Shown piece by piece: positions 42,391 through 51,122 of a stretch of 64,000 nucleotides of DNA. This DNA is from Brevibacterium oceani (GTDB lineage: Bacteria > Actinomycetota > Actinomycetes > Actinomycetales > Brevibacteriaceae), in NCBI RefSeq assembly GCF_013623835.1, contig NZ_JABKDE010000004.1, positions 124,001 to 188,000 of the forward strand, written 5' to 3'. Position 1 is the first letter of the stretch; the number at the start of each line of letters is the position of its first letter. Position numbers and translations under genes: made by a program. The notes under the pieces are model-generated. The model saw nothing but the letters and a program-made list of their open reading frames with translations, ran no database searches and had not been told where the DNA came from.

Positions 42391-42825
42391 TGGATGGGTC
42401 TCGCCCTCGCCGAGGCTGCCCTGGCCCCCGCTCATGACGACGTTCCCGTCGGGGCCGTCGTCATCGATTCCGGAGGTACCGTGGTCGGCCGCGGCCACAA
42501 TCGTCGGGAAGTCGATGCCGATCCGCTCGGCCACGCCGAGCTGATGGCGCTGTCGGCCGCCGCGGAGGCTGTCGGCCGGTGGCGGTTGGACGACTGTACC
42601 CTTGTGGTCACCCTCGAACCCTGCGCGATGTGCGCCGGGGCGCTGGTGGGCTCCCGCATCGCCCGCGTCGTCTACGGGGCCTTCGACGACAAGGCCGGGG
42701 CAGTGGGGTCGATGTGGGATCTGCTGCGCGACCGTGCTGCGCTGCATCACCCCGAGGTGGTCTCGGGGGTTCGGGCTGACGAGGGGAAGGCGCTGTTGCG
42801 CGAGTTCTTCGCGAGCCGGCGCTGA
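42391..42825 (+). CDS. tadA: tRNA-specific adenosine deaminase
   Basis: A zinc deaminase that converts A34 to inosine in tRNA-Arg(ACG). The catalytic GHAELMAL (His and Glu) and zinc-binding [10 protein letters not shown] motifs are present, with the family C-terminus [22 protein letters not shown]. The start is unclear. ATG 42391 is the first ordinary start near the domain, giving 144 residues. The preceding residues (ARFDDW) look like part of the first helix of TadA, so translation may begin further upstream, for instance at CTG 42337, which overlaps the stop of the preceding gene and has GAGG seven bases before it. An in-frame ATG at 42187 would give a poor 68-residue extension. Confidence 0.9.
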   Translation, partial: WMGLALAEAALAPAHDDVPVGAVVIDSGGTVVGRGHNRREVDADPLGHAELMALSAAAEAVGRWRLDDCTLVVTLEPCAMCAGALVGSRIARVVYGAFDDKAGAVGSMWDLLRDRAALHHPEVVSGVRADEGKALLREFFASRR

Positions 42826-42888
42826 CGTGGCTCAGCTCACTCGATTCCGATTTGGCGGTCGAATCCACGCCGCTGTACAGTTGTCGGC

Positions 42889-42976
42889 GGTGGCGTGTCC
42901 GAGCGGCCGAAGGTGCAACACTCGAAATGTTGTGTACGGTAACCCCGTACCGTGGGTTCAAATCCCACCGCCACCG
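42889..42976 (+). tRNA. tRNA-Ser (anticodon CGA)
   Basis: An 88-nt class II tRNA. The acceptor stem is GGTGGCG/CGCCACC with discriminator G. The D-loop region is TGTCCGAGCGGCC. The anticodon stem CAACA/TGTTG encloses loop CTCGAAA (anticodon CGA, reading UCG). A long variable arm (TACGGTAACCCCGTA) is diagnostic for serine. The T-loop is GTTCAAATC. The 3' CCA is not encoded. Confidence 0.95.
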
Positions 42977-42984
42977 CCGAGGAA

Positions 42985-43016
42985 AACCCCTGACCGGCTC
43001 CGTCCGGCCAGGGGTT
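42985..43016 (+). terminator. Terminator after tRNA-Ser
   Basis: AACCCCTGACCGG (42985-42997) pairs with CCGGCCAGGGGTT (43004-43016) with one mismatch around a six-base loop, followed by CTCTCTGTCT. It lies nine bases after the tRNA. From here to the purine permease at 43282 I see no further gene. Confidence 0.8.
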
Positions 43017-43281
43017 CTCTCTGTCTGAATCCGGGTTCGGTGGCGGTCTGGCACCAGGTTCGACTGCGGTGCGCGTGCGCGCGTGAAGAAGTGTGATGAT
43101 TGACACATGTTGGTCGAACGGCGAGACTGGGCCGATGAAATAGAAGAAGTTTTCCGGGATGTGAAAGTTCTGGTGTCGGTGTCGCACCGATGGCTTGTCT
43201 GTTTCATTGCGCACGTTCAAGGCGCAGGGCCGGCGACGATGATGTCGGCGGCTGACCAAATCGAACAACCTGAGGTGGTCC

Positions 43282-44748
43282 ATGAAAATGGCAGACAATG
43301 ATCAAGCGGTACAGACCGCAACCGAGAGACCGGGGCTTCTCGACAGATTCTTCGAAATCACCCATCGCGGCTCGACGGTCAAGCAGGAGATCCGCGGCGG
43401 CATCGTCGCCTTCGTCGCGATGGCCTATATCGTCGTGCTCAACCCGCTCATCCTCGGAGGCAGCGAGGACATCGCCGGAGGCGCCCTCGACTTCGCCCAG
43501 CTGACCGCGGTCACCGGGCTCACCGCCGGGCTCATCACGATCCTCTTCGGCGTCGTCGCCCGGCTCCCGTTCGGACTCGCCGCGGGTCTGGGGATGAACA
43601 GCTTCCTCGCCGTGTCCGTCGTGCAGGAGGTCACCTGGGCCGCGGCGATGGGCCTGGTGGTCATCAACGGCATCATCATCGTCCTCCTCGGTGCCACGGG
43701 CATCCGGACGGCGATCTTCAACGCCGTCCCTCACGCGCTGAAGATCGCGATCACCGTGGGCATCGGACTCTTCATCGCCTTCATCGGCTTCGTCAACTCC
43801 GGCTTCGTCACCCGCACCCCCTCGGGTCCGCCGGTGCAGCTGGGCCAGGACGGATCGATCTCTTCCCTGCCGACGCTCGTGTTCGTCTTCGCGCTCGTGC
43901 TCATCGGCATCCTCGTGGCCAGGAAGGTTCCCGGCGGCATCCTCATCGGGATGATCGTGGCCACCATCGCGGCCATCATCATCCAGGCCTTCGCCAAGCT
44001 CGGCACCGTCGGCGACCCGGTCAGCCCGGATCCGAAGGGCTGGAACCTCTCCGCACCGGAGATCCCCAAGCAGATCCTGGCGCTGCCGGACTTCTCTCTC
44101 ATCGGAGCATTCGACCCTGTCGCCGTCTTCCAGCAGATCGGGGTCCTCGCGGCCACGATGCTCGTGTTCACCCTCGTGTTCACGAACTTCTTCGACGCGA
44201 TGGGATCGATGACGGGTCTGGCCCGCCAGGCCGGTGTCCAGACCTCTGACGGCATGTTCCCGCGCATCCGCGGAGCCTTCGTCGTCGAGGGTCTCGGAGC
44301 TGTCGTCGGCGGAGGCGCTTCGGCGTCGTCGAACACCGTCTTCGTCGACTCCGCCGCCGGCATCGCCGAAGGTGCGAGGACCGGTCTGGCCGCCTGCATC
44401 ACCGGTGTGCTGTTCCTGCTCTCGATCTTCTTCTCCCCGCTCATCGCTGTCATTCCGATGGAGGCCGGTGCCGCCGCGCTCGTCGTCGTCGGCGCGATGA
44501 TGGTCACGCAGATCCGCGAGATCGAGATGAGCGACTTCCGCGTCTCGCTGCCCGTCTTCCTCACCATGGTCACGATGCCGCTGACCTACTCGATCGCCAA
44601 CGGCATCGGCGTCGGCTTCATCTCCTGGGCGCTCATCCACGCCATGAGCAGCCGCGCACGCCAGGTCCACTGGCTCCTGTGGGTCGTTTCGGCCGGATTC
44701 CTCCTGTACTTCGTTCGCGGACCGATTTCGGCTATCTTGGGAGGATGA
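43282..44748 (+). CDS. NCS2 purine permease (AzgA type: adenine/guanine/hypoxanthine)
   Basis: A 488-residue membrane transporter with about 14 predicted helices. The N-terminal GSTVKQEIRGGIVAFVAMAYIVVLNP, GLAAGLGMNSFLAV and the mid-protein TNFFDAMGSMTGLARQAG are hallmarks of the AzgA-like NCS2 branch. GASASSNTVFVDSAAGIAEG is the conserved segment before helix 10. This branch carries purine bases rather than xanthine or urate. It is placed directly ahead of the xanthine dehydrogenase genes, fitting uptake for purine breakdown. ATG 43282 has GAGGTGG seven bases upstream. Confidence 0.92.
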   Translation: MKMADNDQAVQTATERPGLLDRFFEITHRGSTVKQEIRGGIVAFVAMAYIVVLNPLILGGSEDIAGGALDFAQLTAVTGLTAGLITILFGVVARLPFGLAAGLGMNSFLAVSVVQEVTWAAAMGLVVINGIIIVLLGATGIRTAIFNAVPHALKIAITVGIGLFIAFIGFVNSGFVTRTPSGPPVQLGQDGSISSLPTLVFVFALVLIGILVARKVPGGILIGMIVATIAAIIIQAFAKLGTVGDPVSPDPKGWNLSAPEIPKQILALPDFSLIGAFDPVAVFQQIGVLAATMLVFTLVFTNFFDAMGSMTGLARQAGVQTSDGMFPRIRGAFVVEGLGAVVGGGASASSNTVFVDSAAGIAEGARTGLAACITGVLFLLSIFFSPLIAVIPMEAGAAALVVVGAMMVTQIREIEMSDFRVSLPVFLTMVTMPLTYSIANGIGVGFISWALIHAMSSRARQVHWLLWVVSAGFLLYFVRGPISAILGG

Positions 44749-44832
44749 CAGTTGTGATCGGAAGCACAGCCTGGCAGAAGGGCCAGATCGCGCACGGGGT
44801 ATGAACCTCGAGGTGACGACCTCATCACCTGA

Positions 44833-44879
44833 CGTTCTTCGCTGCTGTTCGCATGGATAACCAGAAGTTCCGAAGAACG
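44833..44879. promoter_or_regulatory. Spaced perfect inverted repeat upstream of xdhA
   Basis: CGTTCTTCG (44833-44841) and CGAAGAACG (44871-44879) are exact inverted repeats separated by 29 bases, in the 195-bp gap before xdhA. Their spacing (about 38 bp centre to centre, near 3.6 helical turns) could allow looping or cooperative binding by a purine regulator. No regulator gene lies nearby. Confidence 0.45.
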
Positions 44880-44942
44880 ATGCCACTGTTCCAACCATGC
44901 ACTGTGCGTCTCAGTGATGAGACGTGGGAGGTATGAAGTGCA

Positions 44943-46448
44943 ATGTCGACCGCAGCAACGGATCTCGCCACTGCCGAAGTGACGATCAACGGGACCGTCA
45001 CCCGATTCGACGGTCCGCCTCATACGAATGCGCTGGACTTCCTGCGCGGTCAGGGACTGACCGCAGCGAAGGAAGGCTGCGCCGAAGGTGAGTGCGGGGC
45101 CTGTGCGATTCTCGTCGCCCGCCCCGATGCGTCCGGCGGAACCCGCTGGACCTCGATCAACTCCTGCCTGCTGCCGGCCGCAGCCCTCGACGGCGGAGAG
45201 ATCGTCACCGCCGAAGGACTCGCCGACGGCGGAACCGCCCATCCCGTCCAGGAAGAGATGGCCGTGCGCGGCGGATCCCAGTGCGGATACTGCACCCCCG
45301 GCTTCATCTCCTCGATGGCCGCCGAATACTACCGTCCCGAACGCGCGGCCGAAGCCGCCTGCGAGCCGGGCGATGACGGTGACCACCACTGCGGACCCAA
45401 CGGCTTCGACCTCCACTCCCTGTCCGGCAACCTCTGCCGCTGCACCGGCTACCGCCCCATCCGCGATGCCGCCTTCGCCCTCGGACAGCCGAGCGCCGAG
45501 GATGCTCTGGCTGCCCGCCGCGACCGCTCGGCCCCTGCCCCCGTCGCCACCGACTACCGCCGCGCCGATACCGCAACGGGCAAGGTCGGCCGCTATCGCC
45601 GGCCCGCCACACTCGCCGAGGCGGTCGAGATCCTCGCCGCCGACCCCGACGTCACCGTCGTGGCCGGGGCCACCGACTGGGGAGTCGAGGTCAACATCAA
45701 GGGCGCACGCGCGAAGAACCTCCTCGCCGTCGACCGCCTGCCCGAGATGCGCGGCATCCGCCGCACCGCAGACCACATCGAACTCGGCGCCGCACACACG
45801 CTGTCGGAACTCGAACGCGAACTCGCCGGCGACATCCCGCTGCTGGGCAAGCTCTTCCCGCAGTTCGCCTCCCGGCTCATCCGCAACGGGGCCACGATCG
45901 GCGGCAACCTCGGCACCGGCTCACCCATCGGCGACACCCCGCCGGCGCTGCTCGCGCTCGAGGCCGAACTCGTGCTCAGCTCGGTGCGCGGAGATCGCGT
46001 CGTCGCACTCGCCGACTACTTCACCGGCTACCGGCAGACCGTGCGGGAGACCGATGAGCTCATCACCGCCATCCGGATTCCGCTGCCCCTGTCGCCGCTG
46101 ACCTCGTTCCAGAAGATCGCGAAGCGACGCTTCGACGACATCTCATCGGTGGCCATCGGCTACGCCGTCGACGTCACCGACGGCGTGGTGAGGAAGGCCC
46201 GGATCGGCCTCGGCGGTGTGGCCGCCACCCCGCTGCGGGCCACCGCCACCGAGGCTCTTCTCGAGGGCCGGCCGTGGAGTCTCGAGACCGTGCACGCCGC
46301 TGCAGAGACGCTCGCCGGCGAAGGCACCCCGATGGATGATCACCGAGCGAGCGCGAAGTACCGCACCGCGATGCTGCGCTCCTCCCTCGAACGCTTCTTC
46401 GCCGAACAGCTCGGCCAGCCGGCCGTGACCGGACAGGAGGTCAAGTGA
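44943..46448 (+). CDS. xdhA: Xanthine dehydrogenase small subunit (2Fe-2S and FAD domains)
   Basis: A 501-residue electron-transfer subunit of xanthine dehydrogenase. It has a plant-type ferredoxin domain (CAEGECGACAILV plus the fourth Cys in INSC) and an all-helical 2Fe-2S domain (CGYCTPG and CRCTGYRP). From about residue 215 comes an FAD domain (VVAGATDWGVEVN, IRNGATIGGNLGTGSPIGD). It passes electrons from the molybdenum subunit to NAD. A 30-residue insertion (RAAEAACEPGDDGDHH) lies between the two cysteine motifs of the second cluster. It is first in xdhABC; its TGA shares one base with the xdhB ATG. Confidence 0.94.
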   Translation: MSTAATDLATAEVTINGTVTRFDGPPHTNALDFLRGQGLTAAKEGCAEGECGACAILVARPDASGGTRWTSINSCLLPAAALDGGEIVTAEGLADGGTAHPVQEEMAVRGGSQCGYCTPGFISSMAAEYYRPERAAEAACEPGDDGDHHCGPNGFDLHSLSGNLCRCTGYRPIRDAAFALGQPSAEDALAARRDRSAPAPVATDYRRADTATGKVGRYRRPATLAEAVEILAADPDVTVVAGATDWGVEVNIKGARAKNLLAVDRLPEMRGIRRTADHIELGAAHTLSELERELAGDIPLLGKLFPQFASRLIRNGATIGGNLGTGSPIGDTPPALLALEAELVLSSVRGDRVVALADYFTGYRQTVRETDELITAIRIPLPLSPLTSFQKIAKRRFDDISSVAIGYAVDVTDGVVRKARIGLGGVAATPLRATATEALLEGRPWSLETVHAAAETLAGEGTPMDDHRASAKYRTAMLRSSLERFFAEQLGQPAVTGQEVK

Positions 46449-48826
46449 TGAGCACTCTCTCCCAGCGCCCCGCCGACCCGATCGTCGGTGAACGCCACCA
46501 CCACGAAAGCGCATTCGGCCACGTCACCGGGTCCGCGCTCTACACCGACGACCTCGTCGGACGTCTCACCGGAGTCCTCCACGCCCACCCCGTGCAGTCG
46601 ACGACGGCGCACGCGCGGCTGAACTCCCTCGATGTGGCCCCCGCCTACGAAGTGCCCGGTGTCGTGCGCGTCATCACCGCCTCCGACATTCCCGGGGTCA
46701 ACGACCAGGGCGTCAAACACGACGAACCGATGCTGCCGACCGACGAGATCATGTTCTTCGGCCAGCCTCTGGCCTGGGTGCTCGCCGAGGACCTCGAGGC
46801 CGCGAAGGAAGGTGCCGCCGCCGTGGTCGCCGACGTCGACGAGCTGCCCTCGCTCGTGAGTGTGCGCGACGCGATCGCCGCGAACAGCTACCACGGTCAG
46901 GAGCTGACGATCGACAAGGGCGAAGCGGACGCCGCGTTCGCCGATGCCGCCCACGTATTCGAAGGCGAGTTCGAGTTCGCCGGCCAGGAGCACTTCTACC
47001 TCGAGACGCAGGCCTGCCTGGCCCACGTCGACGAGAACGAGCAGATCTTCATCCAGTCCTCCACCCAGCATCCGACCGAGACGCAGGACATCGTCTCCCA
47101 CGTCCTCGGGGTCCCCGCCCACGAGGTCACCGTGCAGTGCCTGCGCATGGGTGGCGGCTTCGGCGGCAAGGAGATGCAGCCCCACGGCTATGCCGCGCTC
47201 GCCGCACTCGGAGCCAAGCTGACCGGTCGACCTGTGCGCCTGCGGTTGAGCCGCACCCTCGACATCACGATGACCGGTAAGCGCCACGGCTTCCATTCGT
47301 CATGGAAGATCGGCTTCACCGAGGACGGGAAGATCCTCGCCCTCGACGCGACGCTCACCGCCGACGGTGGGTGGAGCCTCGACCTGTCCGAACCGGTGCT
47401 CACCCGAGCCATGTGCCACATCGACAACGCGTACTGGGTGCCGAACATCCGCGTCACCGGTCGCATTGCGAAGTGCAACAAGACTTCGCAGACGGCCTTC
47501 CGCGGCTTCGGCGGGCCCCAGGGCATGCTCGTGATGGAGGACATCCTCGGCCGCGTCGCACCTCAGCTGGGCCTGAGCGCCCGAGAGCTGCGGCGTCGGA
47601 ACTTCTACACCGAAGGCCAGGACACTCCCTACTACCAGCCGGTGCGCCACCCCGATCGGATCGATGCCTGCTGGGACCAGCTCATCTCCGAATCCGACCT
47701 CGAGGCACGCGAACTCGAGATCGAGGCCTTCAACGCCGGTCACGAGCACATCAAACGCGGCCTGGCGATCACCCCGGTGAAGTTCGGGATCTCGTTCAAC
47801 CTCACCGCCTTCAACCAGGGCGGGGCACTCGTGCTCGTGTACAAGGACGGATCCGTCCTCGTCACCCACGGCGGCACCGAGATGGGGCAGGGCCTGCACC
47901 AGAAGATGCTGCAGGTCGCGGCCACGACCCTCGGGGTGCCGCTGTCGACGGTGCGCCTGGCGCCCACGCGCACGGACAAGGTCCCGAACACCTCGGCGAC
48001 GGCGGCGAGCTCCGGCTCCGACCTCAACGGCGGGGCGGTGAAGAACGCCTGCGATCAGATCCTCGACCGGCTGCGGCAGGTCGCCGCCGGTCTGCTCGGG
48101 GCGCCGGCGCACGAGGTGAGCATCGACCGCGGCATCGTCTCCGCCCTGTCCTCGCCGAAGACCGTGACCTGGGAGGAGCTGATCAACACCGCGTACTTCC
48201 AGCGCATCCAGCTCTCGGCCTCCGGGTTCTACCGGACCGAAGGGCTGCACTGGAACCTTGCGCAGATGCGCGGCGAACCATTCAAGTACTTCGCGTACGG
48301 CACAGCTGCCGCCGAGGTCGAGGTCAACCGCTTCGACGGCTCCTACCGGCTGCGTCGGGTCGATATCGTCCACGACGTCGGGGACTCCCTGTCCCCGCTC
48401 ATCGACGTCGGCCAGATCGAAGGCGGCTTCGTCCAAGGCGCCGGCTGGCTGACCCTGGAGGACCTGCGCTGGGACGAATCCGATCGACCCAGCCGGGGCC
48501 GCCTGGCCACCCAGGCGGCGAGCACGTACAAGATCCCGAGCTTCTCCGAGACCCCGGACGTCTTCAACGTCTCCCTGCTGGACAAGGCACACGAGGAAGG
48601 GGCCGTGTACGGGTCGAAGGCCGTGGGCGAACCCCCGCTCATGCTCGCCTTCTCCGTCCGTGAGGCCCTGCGGGAGGCCGTGAGCGCCTTCGGGCCGGCC
48701 GGAACCTCGGTCGAACTCGCCTCACCGGCCACCCCCGAGGCGGTGTTCTGGGCGATCGAGGACGTGCGCCGGGCAGAGCCGGGGGCGGCCACCTCGGCGA
48801 CGGAAGGACAACGAGTTCCGTCATGA
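46448..48826 (+). CDS. xdhB: Xanthine dehydrogenase molybdenum-binding subunit
   Basis: A 792-residue catalytic subunit that hydroxylates hypoxanthine and xanthine to urate at the molybdopterin site. SAFGHVTGSALYTDDL opens the protein. LRMGGGFGGKEMQ and AFRGFGGPQGM are molybdopterin-contact loops, HGGTEMGQGLHQKMLQVAA lies at the cofactor, and the essential Glu is in KAVGEPPLMLAFSVREAL near the end. Length and order match bacterial XdhB. AGGAGG lies eight bases before the ATG. The xdhC start overlaps its stop (ATGA). Confidence 0.95.
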   Translation: MSTLSQRPADPIVGERHHHESAFGHVTGSALYTDDLVGRLTGVLHAHPVQSTTAHARLNSLDVAPAYEVPGVVRVITASDIPGVNDQGVKHDEPMLPTDEIMFFGQPLAWVLAEDLEAAKEGAAAVVADVDELPSLVSVRDAIAANSYHGQELTIDKGEADAAFADAAHVFEGEFEFAGQEHFYLETQACLAHVDENEQIFIQSSTQHPTETQDIVSHVLGVPAHEVTVQCLRMGGGFGGKEMQPHGYAALAALGAKLTGRPVRLRLSRTLDITMTGKRHGFHSSWKIGFTEDGKILALDATLTADGGWSLDLSEPVLTRAMCHIDNAYWVPNIRVTGRIAKCNKTSQTAFRGFGGPQGMLVMEDILGRVAPQLGLSARELRRRNFYTEGQDTPYYQPVRHPDRIDACWDQLISESDLEARELEIEAFNAGHEHIKRGLAITPVKFGISFNLTAFNQGGALVLVYKDGSVLVTHGGTEMGQGLHQKMLQVAATTLGVPLSTVRLAPTRTDKVPNTSATAASSGSDLNGGAVKNACDQILDRLRQVAAGLLGAPAHEVSIDRGIVSALSSPKTVTWEELINTAYFQRIQLSASGFYRTEGLHWNLAQMRGEPFKYFAYGTAAAEVEVNRFDGSYRLRRVDIVHDVGDSLSPLIDVGQIEGGFVQGAGWLTLEDLRWDESDRPSRGRLATQAASTYKIPSFSETPDVFNVSLLDKAHEEGAVYGSKAVGEPPLMLAFSVREALREAVSAFGPAGTSVELASPATPEAVFWAIEDVRRAEPGAATSATEGQRVPS

Positions 48827-49608
48827 CCTGGATGGACACCGCATCCGAGCTCCGCAGGGCTCGGGTGCCGGCCGTCCTCGTCACTCTCGCCTCGGTGCGC
48901 GGGCACGCCCCGCGCGAAGCCGGAGCGAAGATGATCGCCACCGTCGATGACCTGTTCGGGACCATCGGCGGGGGCAATCTCGAGATGACGGCCGTCACCC
49001 GTGCCCGGGAGCTGCTCGCCGAGGGCGTGCGCGCCCCGGAGATGCTCACCCTGCGACTCAACGACAAGGCGCCGGCGAAGTACGGCAGGCAGTGCTGCGG
49101 CGGGGAGGTCGCGGTGCTGCTCGAACCCCTGCCCGTGCCCGCCTCGGTGGCGATCTTCGGCATCGGCAACATCGGACTCGAACTCACCCGGATCCTGTCC
49201 CGGCACGACATCGACCTCGTCGTCTCCGACTCGCGGCCCGAACAGCTCGAGGCCATCGACGGAATCGGCGCCCCCGTGGCGCAGATCAGCCGCGAATTCG
49301 CCGTCGTGGGGGAGGAAGTGCTCACCGCACTTCCGGCTGGCAGCCACGTGCTCATCATGACCCACGATCATGCCGAGGACCTGCACCTGTGCTCCGCGGC
49401 GCTGACCCGCGGCGACCTCGGGTCCATCGGGCTCATCGGCTCGAGCGCCAAATGGCAGCGCTTCCGCAAGAACCTCACCGCCGAAGGCTTCGAACCCGAG
49501 GTCGTCGACACCATCCGCTGCCCGATCGGACTGCCCGACCTGCCGGGAAAGGCGCCGGCGACCATCGCCGTCAGCGTCGCCGCGGACCTGCTCTCCCGCT
49601 TCGCCTGA
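48823..49608 (+). CDS. xdhC: XdhC-type molybdenum cofactor insertion chaperone
   Basis: A 261-residue XdhC/CoxI-family protein that binds molybdenum cofactor, assists its sulfuration and delivers it to XdhB. The N-terminal region has PAVLVTLASVRGHAPREAGAK and GTIGGGNLEM. The Cys pair in GRQCCGGEVAVLLEP is a family hallmark. The C-terminal half is a Rossmann-like domain (VAIFGIGNIGLELTRILS, GLIGSSAKWQRF). It overlaps xdhB by four bases. The guanine deaminase gene follows 60 bases later behind its own AAGGAG. Confidence 0.92.
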   Translation: MTWMDTASELRRARVPAVLVTLASVRGHAPREAGAKMIATVDDLFGTIGGGNLEMTAVTRARELLAEGVRAPEMLTLRLNDKAPAKYGRQCCGGEVAVLLEPLPVPASVAIFGIGNIGLELTRILSRHDIDLVVSDSRPEQLEAIDGIGAPVAQISREFAVVGEEVLTALPAGSHVLIMTHDHAEDLHLCSAALTRGDLGSIGLIGSSAKWQRFRKNLTAEGFEPEVVDTIRCPIGLPDLPGKAPATIAVSVAADLLSRFA

Positions 49609-49668
49609 AGCTGCGCTTCACTACTGCTTTCACCACTGACCTTCACCACTGACTCAAGGAGAACCACT

Positions 49669-50955
49669 GTGGTCATCTACCGTGCCCGCGTCTTCGATAC
49701 GCCGGACAACCCCTTCGACGGAGGGCGGCTGCGCGCCGACTCCGACACAGCCCTCGTCGTCGAGGACGGGCTCATCATCGCCCGCACCGACTTCGCCTCC
49801 GCCCGCGCATCGCACCCCGACGCCGAGGTGGTTGACCTGCGGGCCGGCGTGCTCATCCCCGGCCTCGTCGACACCCACGTCCACTTTCCGCAGGTGCGCG
49901 CCATCGGCTACCTCGGCAAACCGCTGCTCGAATGGCTCGACGACTGTGCCCTGCCCGAAGAGGCGAAGCTTCGCGACGAGGCCTACGCCGGGGCGGTGGC
50001 CGGGGAATTCCTCACCGGCCTGACCTCGGCGGGGACCACCTCGGCGATGGTCTTCGGTTCGCATTTCGCCAACGCGGTGGACATCCTCTTCGCCAGGGCC
50101 GCCGAGGTGGGGCTGCGGATGACCACGGGCCTCGTCACGAGCGATCGGAACCTGCCCGAACCGCTGCTCACGACCGCCGAGCGGGCGACCGCCGAGAGCC
50201 AGGAGCTCATCGACCGGTGGCACGGGCACGGTCGACTGCGATTCGCCGTCACCCCGCGGTTCTCGTTCTCGGCCTCGCAGGAGCTCATGGCCGCCGGCGG
50301 GGAACTCCTCGAGGCCAACCCGGACGTGTGGGTGACCTCGCATCTGAACGAGAACCGCGACGAGATCGCCGGGGTTGCGGAGATGTTTCCCGAGGCGATC
50401 GACTACCTCGACACCTACGACCGGGCGGGGCTGCTCGGGCGGCGGACGATCCTCGCGCACAACGTCCACCCGAGCGATCGGGAGCTGGCGCGGATGGCCG
50501 AGGTCGGGGCCGCCTCGGCGCACTGCCCGACCTCGAATTCGGCGCTGGCCAGCGGATTCTTCCCGCTGCGCCGACACCTCGAGAACGGTGTCCGGGTGGC
50601 GTTGGGCTCGGACGTCGGTGCGGGCAACGGATTCTCGCTGCTCAAGGAGGGCGTGCAGGCGTACTTCATGCAGCAGCTGGACCCGGCCGGGGGACTGCCC
50701 CTGTCCGCGGCCCACCTGCTCCACCTCGCGACCGCCGCGGGTGCCGATGCGCTCGGACTTGCCGACGAGGTCGGGGACCTGTCCTTGGGCAAGCGCTTCG
50801 ACGCCGCATACGTCTCTCCCGCCGCGGGGCAGCCACTCGAGGTGGGCATCAGGCACGCCGAGGACGACGAGGCCGCGCTGGCGAAGATCTTCGCCCTCGG
50901 AACCCCCGCCGACATCACACAAGTCTGGATCGACGGCACCCCAGTCAAACCCTAA
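49669..50955 (+). CDS. guaD: Guanine deaminase
   Basis: A 428-residue amidohydrolase that converts guanine to xanthine, feeding the upstream dehydrogenase. Zinc ligands appear in GLVDTHVHFPQVRAIGY (HxH), VTSHLNENRDEI, LAHNVHPSD and LGSDVGAGNGFS. HCPTSNSALASGFFPLR is the guanine-recognition segment typical of GuaD. GTG 49669 has AAGGAG eight bases upstream. Its TAA overlaps the first two bases of a palindromic repeat, which separates it from the hydroxypyruvate isomerase operon. Confidence 0.93.
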   Translation: MVIYRARVFDTPDNPFDGGRLRADSDTALVVEDGLIIARTDFASARASHPDAEVVDLRAGVLIPGLVDTHVHFPQVRAIGYLGKPLLEWLDDCALPEEAKLRDEAYAGAVAGEFLTGLTSAGTTSAMVFGSHFANAVDILFARAAEVGLRMTTGLVTSDRNLPEPLLTTAERATAESQELIDRWHGHGRLRFAVTPRFSFSASQELMAAGGELLEANPDVWVTSHLNENRDEIAGVAEMFPEAIDYLDTYDRAGLLGRRTILAHNVHPSDRELARMAEVGAASAHCPTSNSALASGFFPLRRHLENGVRVALGSDVGAGNGFSLLKEGVQAYFMQQLDPAGGLPLSAAHLLHLATAAGADALGLADEVGDLSLGKRFDAAYVSPAAGQPLEVGIRHAEDDEAALAKIFALGTPADITQVWIDGTPVKP

Positions 50956-51019
50956 TTACTACCCGACGGCGGCCCAGCAACCTCGCGCCAGGTTGCTGGG
51001 CCGCCGTCATGTAGCAATT
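50954..51019 (+). repeat. Stop-codon-anchored palindromic repeat, copy B (3' end of guaD)
   Basis: It begins AATTACTACC at the second base of the guaD TAA. The perfect 19-bp stem, GACGGCGGCCCAGCAACCT and its complement, surrounds a 6-base loop CGCGCC. The far end GTAGCAATT mirrors the near end, so the whole 66-bp unit is palindromic. It is a likely terminator or RNA-stability element between guaD and the next promoter. Confidence 0.92.
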
Positions 51020-51028
51020 GGGAAGGTC

Positions 51029-51078
51029 TTGACTCTCGGGTCGCGGGCTGTCTATGCTTATTTCGTGAAACGGAAATA
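51029..51078 (+). promoter_or_regulatory. Promoter with overlapping operator for the hyi-glxR-gcl genes
   Basis: TTGACT (51029-51034) and TATGCT (51053-51058) are separated by 18 bases and form a good housekeeping promoter. Immediately after lies TATTTCGTGAAACGGAAATA (51059-51078), a near-perfect palindrome over the expected transcription start, as expected for a repressor. A related half-site series (TTCCACGATACGAAA) continues to 51096. IclR-type AllR repressors control such genes in enteric bacteria, but no such gene is in this part of the window. Confidence 0.7.
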
Positions 51079-51122
51079 AACTTCCACGATACGAAAACAG
51101 CGAGAAACTCAAAGGAGAGCCC

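Noticed and set aside
43107-43301. A 64-codon frame before the purine permease
   Set aside because: It overlaps the permease start, has no recognisable motif, and most likely lies in the permease leader.
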